Below are positions 25,614 to 35,261 of a stretch of DNA of 64,000 nt, piece by piece. The notes under the pieces were generated by a model. It was given only the letters and a program-made list of their open reading frames with translations. It was not told the DNA's origin and did no database searches. Numbering within the stretch: position 1 is the first letter of the stretch; each line of letters opens with the position of its first letter. The DNA comes from Alphaproteobacteria bacterium (GTDB lineage Bacteria > Pseudomonadota > Alphaproteobacteria > UBA8366 > GCA-2717185): contig WLWY01000012.1 in assembly GCA_012103325.1 (NCBI GenBank), forward strand, positions 51,907 to 115,906. Reading direction: 5' to 3'. A program made the translations under genes and the position numbers.

Positions 25614-27086
25614 ATGAGCGTTAAGCAACCCAACATCCTCTTTGTTCTGACCGATCAGCAACGGCTGGATTCCATGGCAGCCTATGGCAACCGCTGGATC
25701 GATGCGCGCCACATGGATGCGCTGGCGGCGCGCAGCTTCGTCTTTGAGAACTGTTATTGCACCCAACCCGTCTGCACGCCCTCGCGCGGTTCTCTCATGA
25801 CCGGGCTCTATCCGCATGCGACCGGTGTGGTGCGGAACCGGATCCCCCTACCCGCCGATACACCCTCGCTTGGTGAGTTGATGCCGGACGATTATTACAA
25901 TGCGCATATGGGCAAGTGGCATCTCGGCGACGACGTCATCGCCCAACGCGGGTTCGATACCTGGATCGCAATCGAGGATTTCCATCGCAGGGATTACAGC
26001 AAAAAGGAATACCGTAACATCGAACCGGCCTATAACGACTGGCTGCGTGAGCACGGAGTGGAGCCGCCACCTTGGACGACAAGTTACGAGGCCTGGGCCG
26101 GTGGTGCGGGATTGACGGAGGAACAAACGCAAGCTGGGTTCCTGGGCCATGTTGCGTCCAAATTCATCCGCGATTATCCCTCCGGTCCGAACACCGGGAA
26201 GCCTTGGTTGCTGCAGGTTAATTTCTTCGAGCCGCACCCGCCCTATACCGGACCGCTCAACGATCTTTACGACCACGATGCCATCGAAGTCGGCCCCGCC
26301 TTCATGCAGCGGCCGGATACAGGTTCGCTGGTTAATCGGCTGCGCGCCGATTTCTACCTCGGCGGTGGCAACAATCCGCTCGGCCTCGCCGGCGGCGATG
26401 CGCACGACACGACGAGCGAAGCGGGATGGCGCAAGCTGCGCACGCAGTACTTCGCCAACGTCACTCTGGTCGACCGTCAGCTCGGCAAAATTCTCGCGGC
26501 TCTAGAGGAAACCGGTCAGGCGGACAATACGATTATCGTCTTCTCCAGCGACCATGGCGAGATGGCCGGTGATCACGGCATGTGTGAGAAGCGCAATCTC
26601 TACGAAGAAGCATCGCGGGTACCGTTGCTGATTCACGTTCCCTGGCTCAACAAGGGCGCGTCGACCCGAATCCCGGGGTCGATCAGCCACGTGGATATCC
26701 TGCCGACACTGCTCGAATTCGCGGGCGCGGAATCTTTACCCAACATCCACGGTACCAGCCGGACCGGCGTGTTACGTGGCGAAGCTGATTTGGGCACCAA
26801 CGACGTCTTCGTCGAATGGGACGGCATGGGCGACCGCAATCTCGGCAGTCCGGAGATCAACCGCATGGTCTCGATGCCGTGGCGCAGCGTGATCACGCCG
26901 GAGCGGTACAAGCTGAATCTATCGCCGGGCGACCAATGCGAACTCTACGACCTCAACAGCGACGCTCACGAAATGAAGAATCTCTACGACGACCCGGCGC
27001 ACCGCGACCGCGTGCGTGACATGGCCGCCCGTATCCGCATGTGGCAGGCGGCAACGGCCGACACTCTAACCTTACCGGCAGCTTAA
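25614..27086 (+). CDS. Sulfatase family protein
   Basis: A 490-residue type I sulfatase of the alkaline-phosphatase superfamily. The signature C-T-P-S-R has Cys54, which must be converted to formylglycine by a separate maturase not seen here. Metal ligands include Asp14 in VLTDQQ and the later SSDHGEMAGDHG segment. No signal peptide is visible, so it should be cytoplasmic and hydrolyse an imported sulfate or phosphonate ester. It is 24 bp after the Rieske oxygenase gene in the same direction, which suggests one pathway acting on a sulfated aromatic or similar compound. That pairing is inference. Confidence 0.92.
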   Translation: MSVKQPNILFVLTDQQRLDSMAAYGNRWIDARHMDALAARSFVFENCYCTQPVCTPSRGSLMTGLYPHATGVVRNRIPLPADTPSLGELMPDDYYNAHMGKWHLGDDVIAQRGFDTWIAIEDFHRRDYSKKEYRNIEPAYNDWLREHGVEPPPWTTSYEAWAGGAGLTEEQTQAGFLGHVASKFIRDYPSGPNTGKPWLLQVNFFEPHPPYTGPLNDLYDHDAIEVGPAFMQRPDTGSLVNRLRADFYLGGGNNPLGLAGGDAHDTTSEAGWRKLRTQYFANVTLVDRQLGKILAALEETGQADNTIIVFSSDHGEMAGDHGMCEKRNLYEEASRVPLLIHVPWLNKGASTRIPGSISHVDILPTLLEFAGAESLPNIHGTSRTGVLRGEADLGTNDVFVEWDGMGDRNLGSPEINRMVSMPWRSVITPERYKLNLSPGDQCELYDLNSDAHEMKNLYDDPAHRDRVRDMAARIRMWQAATADTLTLPAA

Positions 27087-27660
27087 AAATGGCGGCTCAG
27101 AGTATCGACGAATCTTCTCTACCGTTGAGAATCATAGGGGATTCGCAAGCAGCCACCGAATCCGCTCGTCAGTTGTGCGTTTCCACCACCTTCAGGTTGC
27201 GGTTTGGGGAATATTCTGCTCAGTGCTAGTAAAAATTTGCTCTTTTGGGTAATTTTTATGCCGACTACTACAAAATGTGCAAATAAATAGGTGCAAACAG
27301 CTGAAAAAAATTGGATTTTTATCCGCTACATTGGTATGCAGATTGCATGAAGCGTTATGCAATCGAAAATACTCCAACTGTCGCTCCTACGCTATGCAAG
27401 TACGTATCATCGAACTAAAACTCAGGCGGGAAGCCATGCGAAATCAGAAGAAATCCGGCGATATTATATCAATTCAGCATGGATTCGGATCACATCGCTC
27501 GCGCCACGCAGCATTTGCAGTCGAAACGTCATCCATAGCCGGTCAAGCGAGGGTCGGCTTCAAAATCGGTCACTCACATAGTAATTCTATATTCACATTT
27601 TGTTGGTATGAAATAGCCCAATCGCTACAATAGTACCATCAGCAGTCAGAAGAAAAAGCA
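27087..27660. other. A+T-rich intergenic region, no gene seen
   Basis: A 574-bp stretch that is strikingly A+T-rich between the sulfatase and the uncharacterised gene at 27661. Short open frames occur on both strands but have no ribosome site or family match. It may contain the promoter of the downstream gene. No RNA gene, inverted repeat or terminator was recognised, although the base composition suggests foreign origin. Confidence 0.5.
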
Positions 27661-28632
27661 GTGCTCCAAACCGCGTACACACTACCCAAGGTCGTCACCT
27701 CCGGAATGTTTCGGAAAATCAGCGAAGCGCTTCAGGCACGAGTCGATGGCCATCCCGCAACGAACGGGATGCCGATGGAATTGGAAGTCAGGTACTATTA
27801 CAATTACTACATTTCAGAAGATAATATTTCGTTTGATACTTTTTTGACTTTGCTTTCCGTAGCTGTCTCTAAGAAGTTTCCCGAAGTAGATTTCTCACTG
27901 GATTGGGTGCGGCAGTGTGATCGGTCGTGCACCATATTTGCAGCGCGTAACGCCGTGGCGCGTCTGCGCGCTCATGTACGGGGCCGGCAGTACTTCAGAA
28001 CGAGTTTCTGGGATACGCTGTGGAACCTGACCGAGGTTTCACTAAAGAATTTTAGTCTTACCCACGCCGAAATCAGAACCTCGAGACAAGAACTCGACAT
28101 CTTGTGCTGGCGGTACCTTCTGATCGAGTGCGAAGCACGCGTAAAAACGCTTCAGTCACTGGCGCAACGTCCCAAAACGGCGGCAGCGCGAAAAGCGTTC
28201 TCGATCGTGGACGACATGCTTACCGGGAACCCCATTGCCGGAGACGATTTCTGCGGCGGCTCCCATACCTGTTATTCAAGCCCCTTCGCATATTCGGCGT
28301 ATGGACATTATGCAACCGGGCGCACCATTCGACTGGAGGATGTAGGCTGGTCGGTTGCGGAGTATCGCTCCCTTCGAGCGCAGATTTTCCCGGACGGTTA
28401 TCCCGAAGAGGAACTTGTTACAAGCGTATCGGAACCGACCGCACCGGCGACCGCGGATGCAGATGAGTTGGTTCTTACGCACGAACCGTCGTTCCAGCCG
28501 CCGATGGCAGCACGAGCGTCGCTTACCGAAGCGAACAAGGACCCGCTAACGAGTTCGCTTCTAACCTTCCTATCCGAACTAATCGAATCGACCCTGCCCC
28601 CGCCACCCGCGCAGGCGATCAGCGTGCGCTGA
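27661..28632 (+). CDS. Protein of unknown function
   Basis: About 323 residues from GTG 27661, with an AGAAGAAAAAG sequence just upstream as a possible ribosome site. The first ~220 residues are a mixed globular domain with a Tyr-rich VRYYYNYYISEDN segment and four or five cysteines (WVRQCDRSCTIF, ILCWRYLLIEC, DDFCGGSHTCYSS). The last ~90 are Ala/Pro/Ser rich and look disordered. I do not recognise the family. It follows an A+T-rich gap and is convergent with the TauD operon. It may be a recent acquisition. An internal ATG at 27706 is an alternative start. Confidence 0.6.
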   Translation: MLQTAYTLPKVVTSGMFRKISEALQARVDGHPATNGMPMELEVRYYYNYYISEDNISFDTFLTLLSVAVSKKFPEVDFSLDWVRQCDRSCTIFAARNAVARLRAHVRGRQYFRTSFWDTLWNLTEVSLKNFSLTHAEIRTSRQELDILCWRYLLIECEARVKTLQSLAQRPKTAAARKAFSIVDDMLTGNPIAGDDFCGGSHTCYSSPFAYSAYGHYATGRTIRLEDVGWSVAEYRSLRAQIFPDGYPEEELVTSVSEPTAPATADADELVLTHEPSFQPPMAARASLTEANKDPLTSSLLTFLSELIESTLPPPPAQAISVR

Positions 28633-28671
28633 ACGAAATCGCCCATATTTCGAAGCGGTTCATACACTGTC

Positions 28672-29502
28672 CTAAAACGGCACGGCGTGCTCGTCCGGGA
28701 AGTAAAAGCCGGTACGCTTCAGATGGCGCGGCTCGTCGGGTGAGAACGGGGTGCGGCGGTGCATGATCTGGGCGTTATCCCACATCACCACGTCGCCAAC
28801 GGTCCATTTGTGGCGATAGAGGTGCGCAGGCTGCGTTGCGTGCGCGGTCAACTCGTTGATAAGCGCCACACTCTCTTCTTCCGACAAATCACCAATCGTT
28901 TTGAGATGCAGCGGGCTAAGATAAACTGCCTTGCGTTTCAGGTAGGGATGCGTGCGGACGATGGGATGGGCGCAGTCCAGAATCCGCGCGCGCTCCGCAT
29001 CGGTCAGTGGCGTTTCGCGCACCGTGGGACGAGGCTCCGCGGAATAGACGGCCTTAACGCCGTCGATCCGCGTGCGAAGCGCGTCCGGCAAGCTGGCATA
29101 GGCGCCAGCAAGGTCGGCGAAATGGGTCTCGCCCCCTTCCCGCGGCGCAACCAGACCATACAGCATCGTTCCGAACACCGGCTGCGGTGTGTAGGTCTGA
29201 TCGGTGTGCCAATCGAGATCATGCACGGTGCGGCGCTCCGCACCCTCCAGGTTGGAGAGTTCCATGACCTCCTTGCGCTTCGACGACAGCAGCGAGGACT
29301 GTGCATGCACAAAGAGCGGGCCGAATTGCGCGGCAAACGCGACAAGCGCGTCGTCGTCCAGCACCTGGTCGGGAAAGACCGCGACGCCATGTTCCATCCA
29401 TAGCGACTTGATCGCCTCGAACGTAGCGGCATCCATCGGGCGGGAAAGATCGACGCCCTCAATTTTGATTGCGAATCCGTCGGTAAGCGGCGTTGTCTGC
29501 AT
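28672..29502 (-). CDS. TauD/TfdA family 2-oxoglutarate-dependent dioxygenase
   Basis: A 276-residue Fe(II)/2-oxoglutarate dioxygenase. The iron ligands His99 and Asp101 are in WHTDQTY and the distal His248 in IMHRRTPF. The 2-oxoglutarate-binding arginine lies in RHLKRTGFY. Family members hydroxylate taurine, alkylsulfates, 2,4-D or similar compounds, often releasing sulfite or an aldehyde. It is the last gene of a minus-strand unit with an enoyl-CoA hydratase (20 bp upstream) and a broken TPR gene. The second TauD-like enzyme at 34327 is only distantly similar. Confidence 0.92.
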   Translation of the reverse strand: MQTTPLTDGFAIKIEGVDLSRPMDAATFEAIKSLWMEHGVAVFPDQVLDDDALVAFAAQFGPLFVHAQSSLLSSKRKEVMELSNLEGAERRTVHDLDWHTDQTYTPQPVFGTMLYGLVAPREGGETHFADLAGAYASLPDALRTRIDGVKAVYSAEPRPTVRETPLTDAERARILDCAHPIVRTHPYLKRKAVYLSPLHLKTIGDLSEEESVALINELTAHATQPAHLYRHKWTVGDVVMWDNAQIMHRRTPFSPDEPRHLKRTGFYFPDEHAVPF

Positions 29503-29522
29503 GGCGCTCCCTTATCTTCGTC

Positions 29523-30317
29523 CTATGCCCCTGGATACCAGGACGCCTCGCGACGCTCGTTGAAGCTGGCAAGGCCCTCGATCCCCTCCTCGGTGCGTCG
29601 GCGCATCGCATGCGCCAGGGCGATACCAGGCGCCGCCTCATCGTCGACATTGTGGGCCGCGGTCCGCAGGATAAAAGCCTTGGTTTCGGCGATTGCGCTG
29701 GGGCTGCATTTCAGCAGCGCATCGATAACCGGTGCCGCCGCCTCGTCCAGCGCGCCGGTGGCGCAAATTTCCTGGACGAAGCCGAATTCCTTCGCGGTCT
29801 GAACGGAGAACTTCTCCGCCGTCAGCGCAAAGCGGCGCAAGGCGCGCAATCCCATCGCATCGCAAAGCTGCGGCAGGATCGGTCCGGCGACGAGGCCCCA
29901 GCGCACCTCGGTGATGGAGAATTGCGTTTCCTCCGACGCGATGGTGATATCGCACGCCGCCATCATTCCCAGCCCGCCACCGAAACAACCGCCATGCACC
30001 AGGGCAATCGTCGGTTTGGGGCAAGCATTGAGGTGGCGCACGGCGTCCGTCGTGATGGTCGACATCGCGAGGTTGGCATCCAGCGATTGCTTCGACAGGT
30101 CGTTCATCCATTTCAGGTCCGCGCCGGCCTGGAAATAGTTTCCGGTGCCACGCAGGACGATGACCCGCACCTTGTCATCCACTGCCAAGCGGCCGACGCC
30201 GTCCAGCAGTCCCTGAATCATCGCGTCGTTATACGCGTTGTTGCGGTGCGGGCGGTTCAAAGTCACCGTCGCCACGCCTCTGGCATCGACGTCGATTAGG
30301 ACGGGTTGCTCACTCAT
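29523..30317 (-). CDS. Enoyl-CoA hydratase/isomerase family protein
   Basis: A 264-residue crotonase-fold enzyme. The oxyanion-hole segments are TGNYFQAGADLKWM and HGGCFGGGLGMMAACD, and the second catalytic region reads FSITEVRWGLVAGPI. Enzymes of this class hydrate, isomerise or hydrolyse acyl-CoA thioesters; methylglutaconyl-CoA hydratase-like members look similar. Length is normal, in contrast to the frameshifted homologue at 23131. It is 20 bp upstream of the TauD gene and 43 bp downstream of the TPR gene remnant, all on the minus strand. Confidence 0.92.
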   Translation of the reverse strand: MSEQPVLIDVDARGVATVTLNRPHRNNAYNDAMIQGLLDGVGRLAVDDKVRVIVLRGTGNYFQAGADLKWMNDLSKQSLDANLAMSTITTDAVRHLNACPKPTIALVHGGCFGGGLGMMAACDITIASEETQFSITEVRWGLVAGPILPQLCDAMGLRALRRFALTAEKFSVQTAKEFGFVQEICATGALDEAAAPVIDALLKCSPSAIAETKAFILRTAAHNVDDEAAPGIALAHAMRRRTEEGIEGLASFNERREASWYPGA

Positions 30318-30359
30318 ACCTTCTCGTTCCTTCCGGTTTTGGTTCGTATTGCTTACAGT

Positions 30360-32013
30360 TTAGGCCGCGCGTTCTTGGCGGCAGAAGCAGGACGCCTCGA
30401 TGGGCACATCGGCCCGTGCGACGGCGAGATCGAGACGCTGCTTGATGATCGTCGCTTCCACCGTCTCGCCCCGCCGCATCAGACATTCGTGCAGGCCGTG
30501 CAGGCTCCAGACATTGTCCGGATGCTGACAGGCACGGCGCAACGTTTTGTCGAAACCAAGGTCGGCGCGATAGGCCGCCTCCGCTTCCTCGACCCGCCCC
30601 TGCTCCATCAATAGCGCGCCGAGCGCATGACGGACCGGCTGCATCCAGCCCCACGGTTCGTCATAGGGCATCGTATCGTCTAGCTCGATCGCTTTGCGCA
30701 AATGGGCGAACGCCTCGTCGAAATTACCGCGCCGGTATTCGTACTCACCGTTCAACATCGACTCGGCGACCGCAAGAATATCGAGGCAGGTGTTGTTGAA
30801 CAGCATACGGCTTTCCGGCACCCGGTCACGGGTAGCGAGAAAGGCCTCGCGCTCGGCTGCAGCGGCCTCGATCTGACCGCTTGCGGCGAAAGCCACGGTC
30901 CGGGCGTAGCGCATCATCGCCAGGGTAACGCAGTACAGCTCCTCGTCCTGGGGCAAGGGCTGGGCCATCCCACTTGCCGAACCGAATCAGCACATGCTGC
31001 TTGATCGGCACGAAGGCTTCCAGCCAGTCAGCCATCGGCGGCGATCCTGTTTTCAACAGCGCATCCGGCAGAGTCTCGATCATTTCTTCAGCGGCTTCGA
31101 TGGCCGGTTCGTACTGGCCCAGAAACATCGCGCCATACACCTTGAAATGATAGTTGTGGCAGCGATAGGCCGAATAGAAATTCATCGCGCCCGCTTCCTT
31201 CAGGAACTTGCGGTCGGCGACAATGGCGGCCGAGTTGCGCTCCACCACATCCTGATATTGCCCGCACAGCACGTCGATATGCGTCGGCATATGCACCAGA
31301 TGTCCCGCATCCGGCAGCAGATCGACCAAACGATCGCCCGCCTTTAACGCCTTTTCCGGATGCGGCGACATTTCCATCAGATGGATATACATATGCAGCA
31401 GCCCCGGGTGCCGGTTCGCGCCCTTGCCATCCAGATCCCGAAACGCGGTCTCCAGCACCTCGACCGCCTCCAGCGTGCTCGCGCCTTCCGTCGGCTCGCC
31501 GGTTTCCAGATCCCACAAGTCCCACGGCGTCCGATTCATGATCGCTTCCGCGAACAGCGCACAGATGTCGACATTATCCCGATGCGCCTGATAGACAGCA
31601 CGCATCGCGTCAGCATACCCGTCATTCCACGGGCCAAAATCCTCTTCGGATGGGCTTGCGGGGTACCGCTTGGCGAGCGCGCCAACCAACGCTTGTTCGA
31701 TAGCGCTCGCTCCGGACACCGCCGCCACGGCGGCAGAAGATGACGAGAGAGCCTGAGCTAAAGAACTGGTTTTATCTTCGTCGTCAAAGGCTTCCCATGG
31801 TTTGTTATAGTTCGGTCCTATCGCATACGAGACGCCCCAATGCGCCATCGCGCAGTTTGGATCGTGCTCCAACGCGCGTTCGAAGCAGACAATCGCCTCT
31901 TCGTGATTAAAGCCGTAACACCAGGCCATGCCCCGGTCGAACCAGAGCTGCGCGTCCGCATTCGCCGTGGTGATCGGCCAGGAATAGGAACCTAGATTGT
32001 AATATTCGCCCAT
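30360..32013 (-). pseudogene. Tetratricopeptide-repeat protein, frameshifted
   Basis: The N-terminal piece (32013 to ~30970) begins MGEYYNLGSYSWPITTANADAQ and has TPR motifs such as WCYGFNHEEAIVCFERALEHDPNCAMAHWG. It runs to HVLIRFGKWD and is then garbled. The C-terminal piece continues in a second frame as AQPLPQDEELYCVTLAMM to the stop at 30360. Joined, they give about 550 residues with a consistent TPR pattern, so one net frame change near 30968 broke the gene. Both halves keep clean coding character, so the event is recent or a sequencing artefact. It lies upstream of the hydratase and TauD genes. The role is unknown. Confidence 0.8.
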
Positions 32014-32098
32014 GACAGCCTCCTAAATTTTAGCCGCTAAACTGTATCACGGTGGGCATGGACATCGAAGCCGACGCGCGATTTACAGCCTTTATGCC

Positions 32099-32791
32099 TC
32101 ACAAAAAACTCGCAATTTCGTCCAATGGTTTTTTCAACAACGATTTCTTCGGCACGGCGGCATCCGCAGCCGGGTGCCCGGCGACGAGAATAAGAAACGG
32201 ACGTTCCCGGTCCGGACGCTTACACACATCGTTCAGGAATCGCATCGGATTGGGCGTATGGGTCAAGGTCGAAAGCCCCGCATGATGCAGCGCCGAAATG
32301 AGAAACCCGCACGCGATGCCGACAGATTCCGAAATATAATAATTCTTGTAGCGTTGCCCCTTGGCATCCTCGCCATAGCGTTCGGCAAATACAACGATCA
32401 GCCATGGTGCGATTTCCAGGAACGGTTTGGCGGGATCGGTTCCGAGCGGCGACAGAGCGGCCAGCCATTCCTCGCTTCCCTTGCCATTATAGAACGCCCG
32501 CTCCTCCGCTTCGGCGGCTTCCCGGACCTGGCGTTTTAGTTCGGCGTCGCCGATAACGGCGAAATGCCAGGGTTGGTGGTTAGCGCCGCTCGGCGCCTGT
32601 CCCGCGGCGCGGATGCAGGTTTCGATTACCGATCGCGGCACCGGGTCACTGACATAATCGCGAATGGTCTGACGCGCGGATATTTCATCCAGATACTCTT
32701 GCGCCCTTGCCGTCATTTCGCTGTCTGAAGTGCGGTCTCGCGGCGTAACAGCGACAGGTTCGTACGGGGCACCCGGTGTAAATACGGACAT
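32099..32791 (-). CDS. Nitroreductase family protein
   Basis: A 230-residue FMN-binding nitroreductase-fold enzyme. Signatures are SARQTIRDYVSDPVP near residue 40, the AAGQAPSGANHQPWHFAVI flavin-binding loop and ESVGIACGFLISALHHAGLSTLTHTPNP. The last motif resembles the iodotyrosine deiodinase/BluB-like subgroup rather than classical NfsA/NfsB. Such enzymes reduce nitro groups, dehalogenate or remodel flavin. It is divergent from the cupin gene at 32939 with ~150 bp between them. The substrate is unknown. Confidence 0.9.
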   Translation of the reverse strand: MSVFTPGAPYEPVAVTPRDRTSDSEMTARAQEYLDEISARQTIRDYVSDPVPRSVIETCIRAAGQAPSGANHQPWHFAVIGDAELKRQVREAAEAEERAFYNGKGSEEWLAALSPLGTDPAKPFLEIAPWLIVVFAERYGEDAKGQRYKNYYISESVGIACGFLISALHHAGLSTLTHTPNPMRFLNDVCKRPDRERPFLILVAGHPAADAAVPKKSLLKKPLDEIASFL

Positions 32792-32938
32792 CGGTTTTTA
32801 CTTTTTTCAATTTCGACCGCCGCAATTCTAAGGACCTCTGGCGGCGCCGAACATCGCAATTTTCGTCGCGGGCTTTCGCATCGCAGCAATTGCCGTAATA
32901 TGACGGCAGGAATACAGCACACACGGGAGAAGTAAGTC

Positions 32939-33508
32939 ATGGACACAGCGGAACTCGTCTCGCGCTTTTCGAGCGCGATTGCAGAGACGGAACCACAATA
33001 TGCCCATAAGGCGGCGGTCGCGGTCATCAACGAGCTCAAGGACGACCTCGACGGCGTCGCGGACGCCATGTCCTATCTCACCGGCAGCGGCGGCAATGCG
33101 TTGCAAGCATTCTACCGCTCGCCGAACCTCAGCCTGCTCAAGGTGCGTTTCCCCGATGGCCGCCGCACCCCGCCGCACAATCACGGCACCTGGGCAGCGA
33201 TCCTCGTCCTATCGGGGTCGGAGAAGAACTCGCTCTACAAACGCAATGAGGACGGTTCGCTGACCTACGAACGCTCGGTCGAGCTGGAACGGGGTTCGGT
33301 CATCTTCATGCCGGAAGACGCCGTCCATGTCGCGGAATGCACCAGCGACGAACCGGCCATCGGCCTTCATGTCTATGGTGGCAACGTCCTGGGCGTGGAA
33401 CGGCAGATGTGGGACCCGGATACGGTGAAAGAACAGCCGCTCGACTGGTCGAAATACGAAGATCTGGCGCAACGGGCATCCGCAGCCTCCAAGGCTCCGC
33501 TGAGCTAG
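32939..33508 (+). CDS. Cysteine-dioxygenase-like cupin (predicted metal-dependent, COG5553 type)
   Basis: A 189-residue cupin related to thiol dioxygenases. The metal-binding histidines His80 and His82 lie in PPHNHGTWA and His130 in PEDAVHV, the three-His iron site of cysteine or 3-mercaptopropionate dioxygenase-like proteins. Such enzymes oxidise a thiol to a sulfinate. It heads a plus-strand unit with an SDR (12-bp gap) and a TauD-type dioxygenase. With those neighbours, a role in breaking down a sulfur-containing metabolite is plausible but unproven. The start ATG follows GGGAGAAGTAAGTC. Confidence 0.82.
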   Translation: MDTAELVSRFSSAIAETEPQYAHKAAVAVINELKDDLDGVADAMSYLTGSGGNALQAFYRSPNLSLLKVRFPDGRRTPPHNHGTWAAILVLSGSEKNSLYKRNEDGSLTYERSVELERGSVIFMPEDAVHVAECTSDEPAIGLHVYGGNVLGVERQMWDPDTVKEQPLDWSKYEDLAQRASAASKAPLS

Positions 33509-33520
33509 GAGGGCCTGAAC

Positions 33521-34282
33521 GTGCGGCTCAAGGATCGGGTAGCAATCGTCACCGGCGGCGGCAGCGGCCTTGGCGCGGGTATCGCGCAACGCTTCGCCGC
33601 GGAGGGCGCGGCCGTCGTCTGCGCCGACATCAACGAGGCGAATGCGGAAGCAGTTGCGAGCGGTATCGCGGCGGGCCCGACAGAGGCCATAGCGGTCGGC
33701 ATGGACGTCACGAAATACGACGACGCGGTACGGCTCACAGCGGAAACAGTCCGGCAATTCGGTCAGGTCGATATCATCGTGAACAGTGCCGGGATCGCCA
33801 ACCACATGCCGTTTCTGGAAGCCAAGCCCGAGGACTTCCAGCGCATCATGCGGATCAACCTCGAAGGCACGCTGTATTGCGCGCAACAGGCCGCTCGAGA
33901 AATGGTCAAACGCGGTTACGGCCGCGTCATCAACATCGCGTCGATCGCCGGACTCCGCGCCGGGATCGGCCGCACCGGCTATGGGACGTCGAAGGCGGCG
34001 GTAATCGGGTTGACCCGGCAGATGGCGCTGGAGCTCGGACCTCTCGGCGTTACCGCCAACGCGATTGGCCCCGGCCCCGTCGAAACGCCGCTGACCGCGG
34101 TTGCCCATTCCGACGTCACGCGCGAGGCCTATCTCGACCTCATCCCCTTGAAACGCTACGGCGAAATTGAGGAGATGGCCGATGCCGCCGCTTTCCTTGC
34201 CGGTGAGCAGGCCGGCTATGTGAACGGGCAAATTCTCTATGTTGACGGTGGTTATACAGCGATAGGTATCGCCAGGGAGTAA
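33521..34282 (+). CDS. Short-chain dehydrogenase/reductase (SDR)
   Basis: A 253-residue classical SDR that interconverts hydroxy and oxo groups with NAD(P)H. The cofactor motif TGGGSGLG is at residues 11-18, NSAG near 88-91, and the catalytic triad is Ser141, Tyr154 and Lys158 (YGTSK). The late IGPGPVETPL segment is typical. The start is GTG, with TAGGAGGGCC a good distance upstream. It lies between the cupin and TauD-like genes in the same direction and may oxidise the product of one of them. Confidence 0.93.
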   Translation: MRLKDRVAIVTGGGSGLGAGIAQRFAAEGAAVVCADINEANAEAVASGIAAGPTEAIAVGMDVTKYDDAVRLTAETVRQFGQVDIIVNSAGIANHMPFLEAKPEDFQRIMRINLEGTLYCAQQAAREMVKRGYGRVINIASIAGLRAGIGRTGYGTSKAAVIGLTRQMALELGPLGVTANAIGPGPVETPLTAVAHSDVTREAYLDLIPLKRYGEIEEMADAAAFLAGEQAGYVNGQILYVDGGYTAIGIARE

Positions 34283-34326
34283 AGAGGCACGCAGCGGCGA
34301 AGGTTCGGTGCAGAGGGAGGAAGCTC

Positions 34327-35241
34327 ATGTCCACGAAACTGAAATCCGTACCCAACGATTTTGACAGTATCGAGGTTCAGCCACTTTCCGACATCATCGG
34401 CGCGGAAATTCGCGGCGTCGACCTGAGCAAAGATCTTAGTCCGGCGGCACTCGATGCGGTTCATCAGGTATGGCTTCAGCATAGTGTCATCGTGCTGCGG
34501 GATCAGCGGCTCAGCGACGGTGACCTGGTCCGGTTCAGCAAACATTTCGGCGTGCTGGATTTCGGGCCAAACATGGCCTGGCAGCCGGAAGCAAACCGCG
34601 ACCATCCGGAAATCTTCGTCATCTCTAACGTGGTCGAGAACGGGAATCCCATCGGCTTCCTGGGCGATACCGAAGTCGATTGGCACACTGACTTATGCCA
34701 CACCGATTTGCCGCCGAAAGCGAGCACGCTGTATGCAATGGAAATCCCCACGGATGGCAGCGGCAACACCGGCTACATGAACATGTACACCTTGCTTGAC
34801 GCGCTACCGGACGATTTGAGAATCCGACTTGATGGCCTGCAGCTAAAGCACGAAGACGCTCATACCTTGCAAGGCGAACTGCGCTACGGCCTGAACGAGG
34901 GCGATCTAAAGACTATCGAAGACGCGCCCGGCCCTGTGCATCCGCTCATCCGCACCCATCCGGAGACCGGCCGCAAATGCCTCTATCTTGGCCGTCAATG
35001 GAATGGCGAGCATCGGGCGACATTCGTCGACGGCATGTCCCGCGCGGAATCCGACGCGCTGCTCGACGAGATTTGGACAGTTGCCCGCAAGGAAGACTGC
35101 GCCTGGTATCACGAATGGCAAGCAGGCGATTTCGTCATGTGGGACAACCGCTGCGTCATGCACCGGCGCGGTCCCTTCCCGTCAGAGATGCGGCGCATCA
35201 TGCACCGGACGCAAATCCGGGACACCGCGAAGCCTTTCTAG
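34327..35241 (+). CDS. TauD/TfdA family 2-oxoglutarate-dependent dioxygenase
   Basis: A 304-residue Fe(II)/2-oxoglutarate dioxygenase. Iron ligands are His120 and Asp122 (DWHTDLCH) and His279 (VMHRRGPF). The conserved arginine lies in the final MHRTQIRD segment. GAGGGAGGAAGCTC precedes the start ATG. It ends the cupin-SDR-TauD plus-strand unit and is convergent with the second Baeyer-Villiger-type gene, 20 bp away. The family includes taurine, alkylsulfatase-type and carnitine-related enzymes, and the sequence does not point to one substrate. Confidence 0.92.
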   Translation: MSTKLKSVPNDFDSIEVQPLSDIIGAEIRGVDLSKDLSPAALDAVHQVWLQHSVIVLRDQRLSDGDLVRFSKHFGVLDFGPNMAWQPEANRDHPEIFVISNVVENGNPIGFLGDTEVDWHTDLCHTDLPPKASTLYAMEIPTDGSGNTGYMNMYTLLDALPDDLRIRLDGLQLKHEDAHTLQGELRYGLNEGDLKTIEDAPGPVHPLIRTHPETGRKCLYLGRQWNGEHRATFVDGMSRAESDALLDEIWTVARKEDCAWYHEWQAGDFVMWDNRCVMHRRGPFPSEMRRIMHRTQIRDTAKPF

Positions 35242-35261
35242 CCTCATCGTCGAGACAACCG

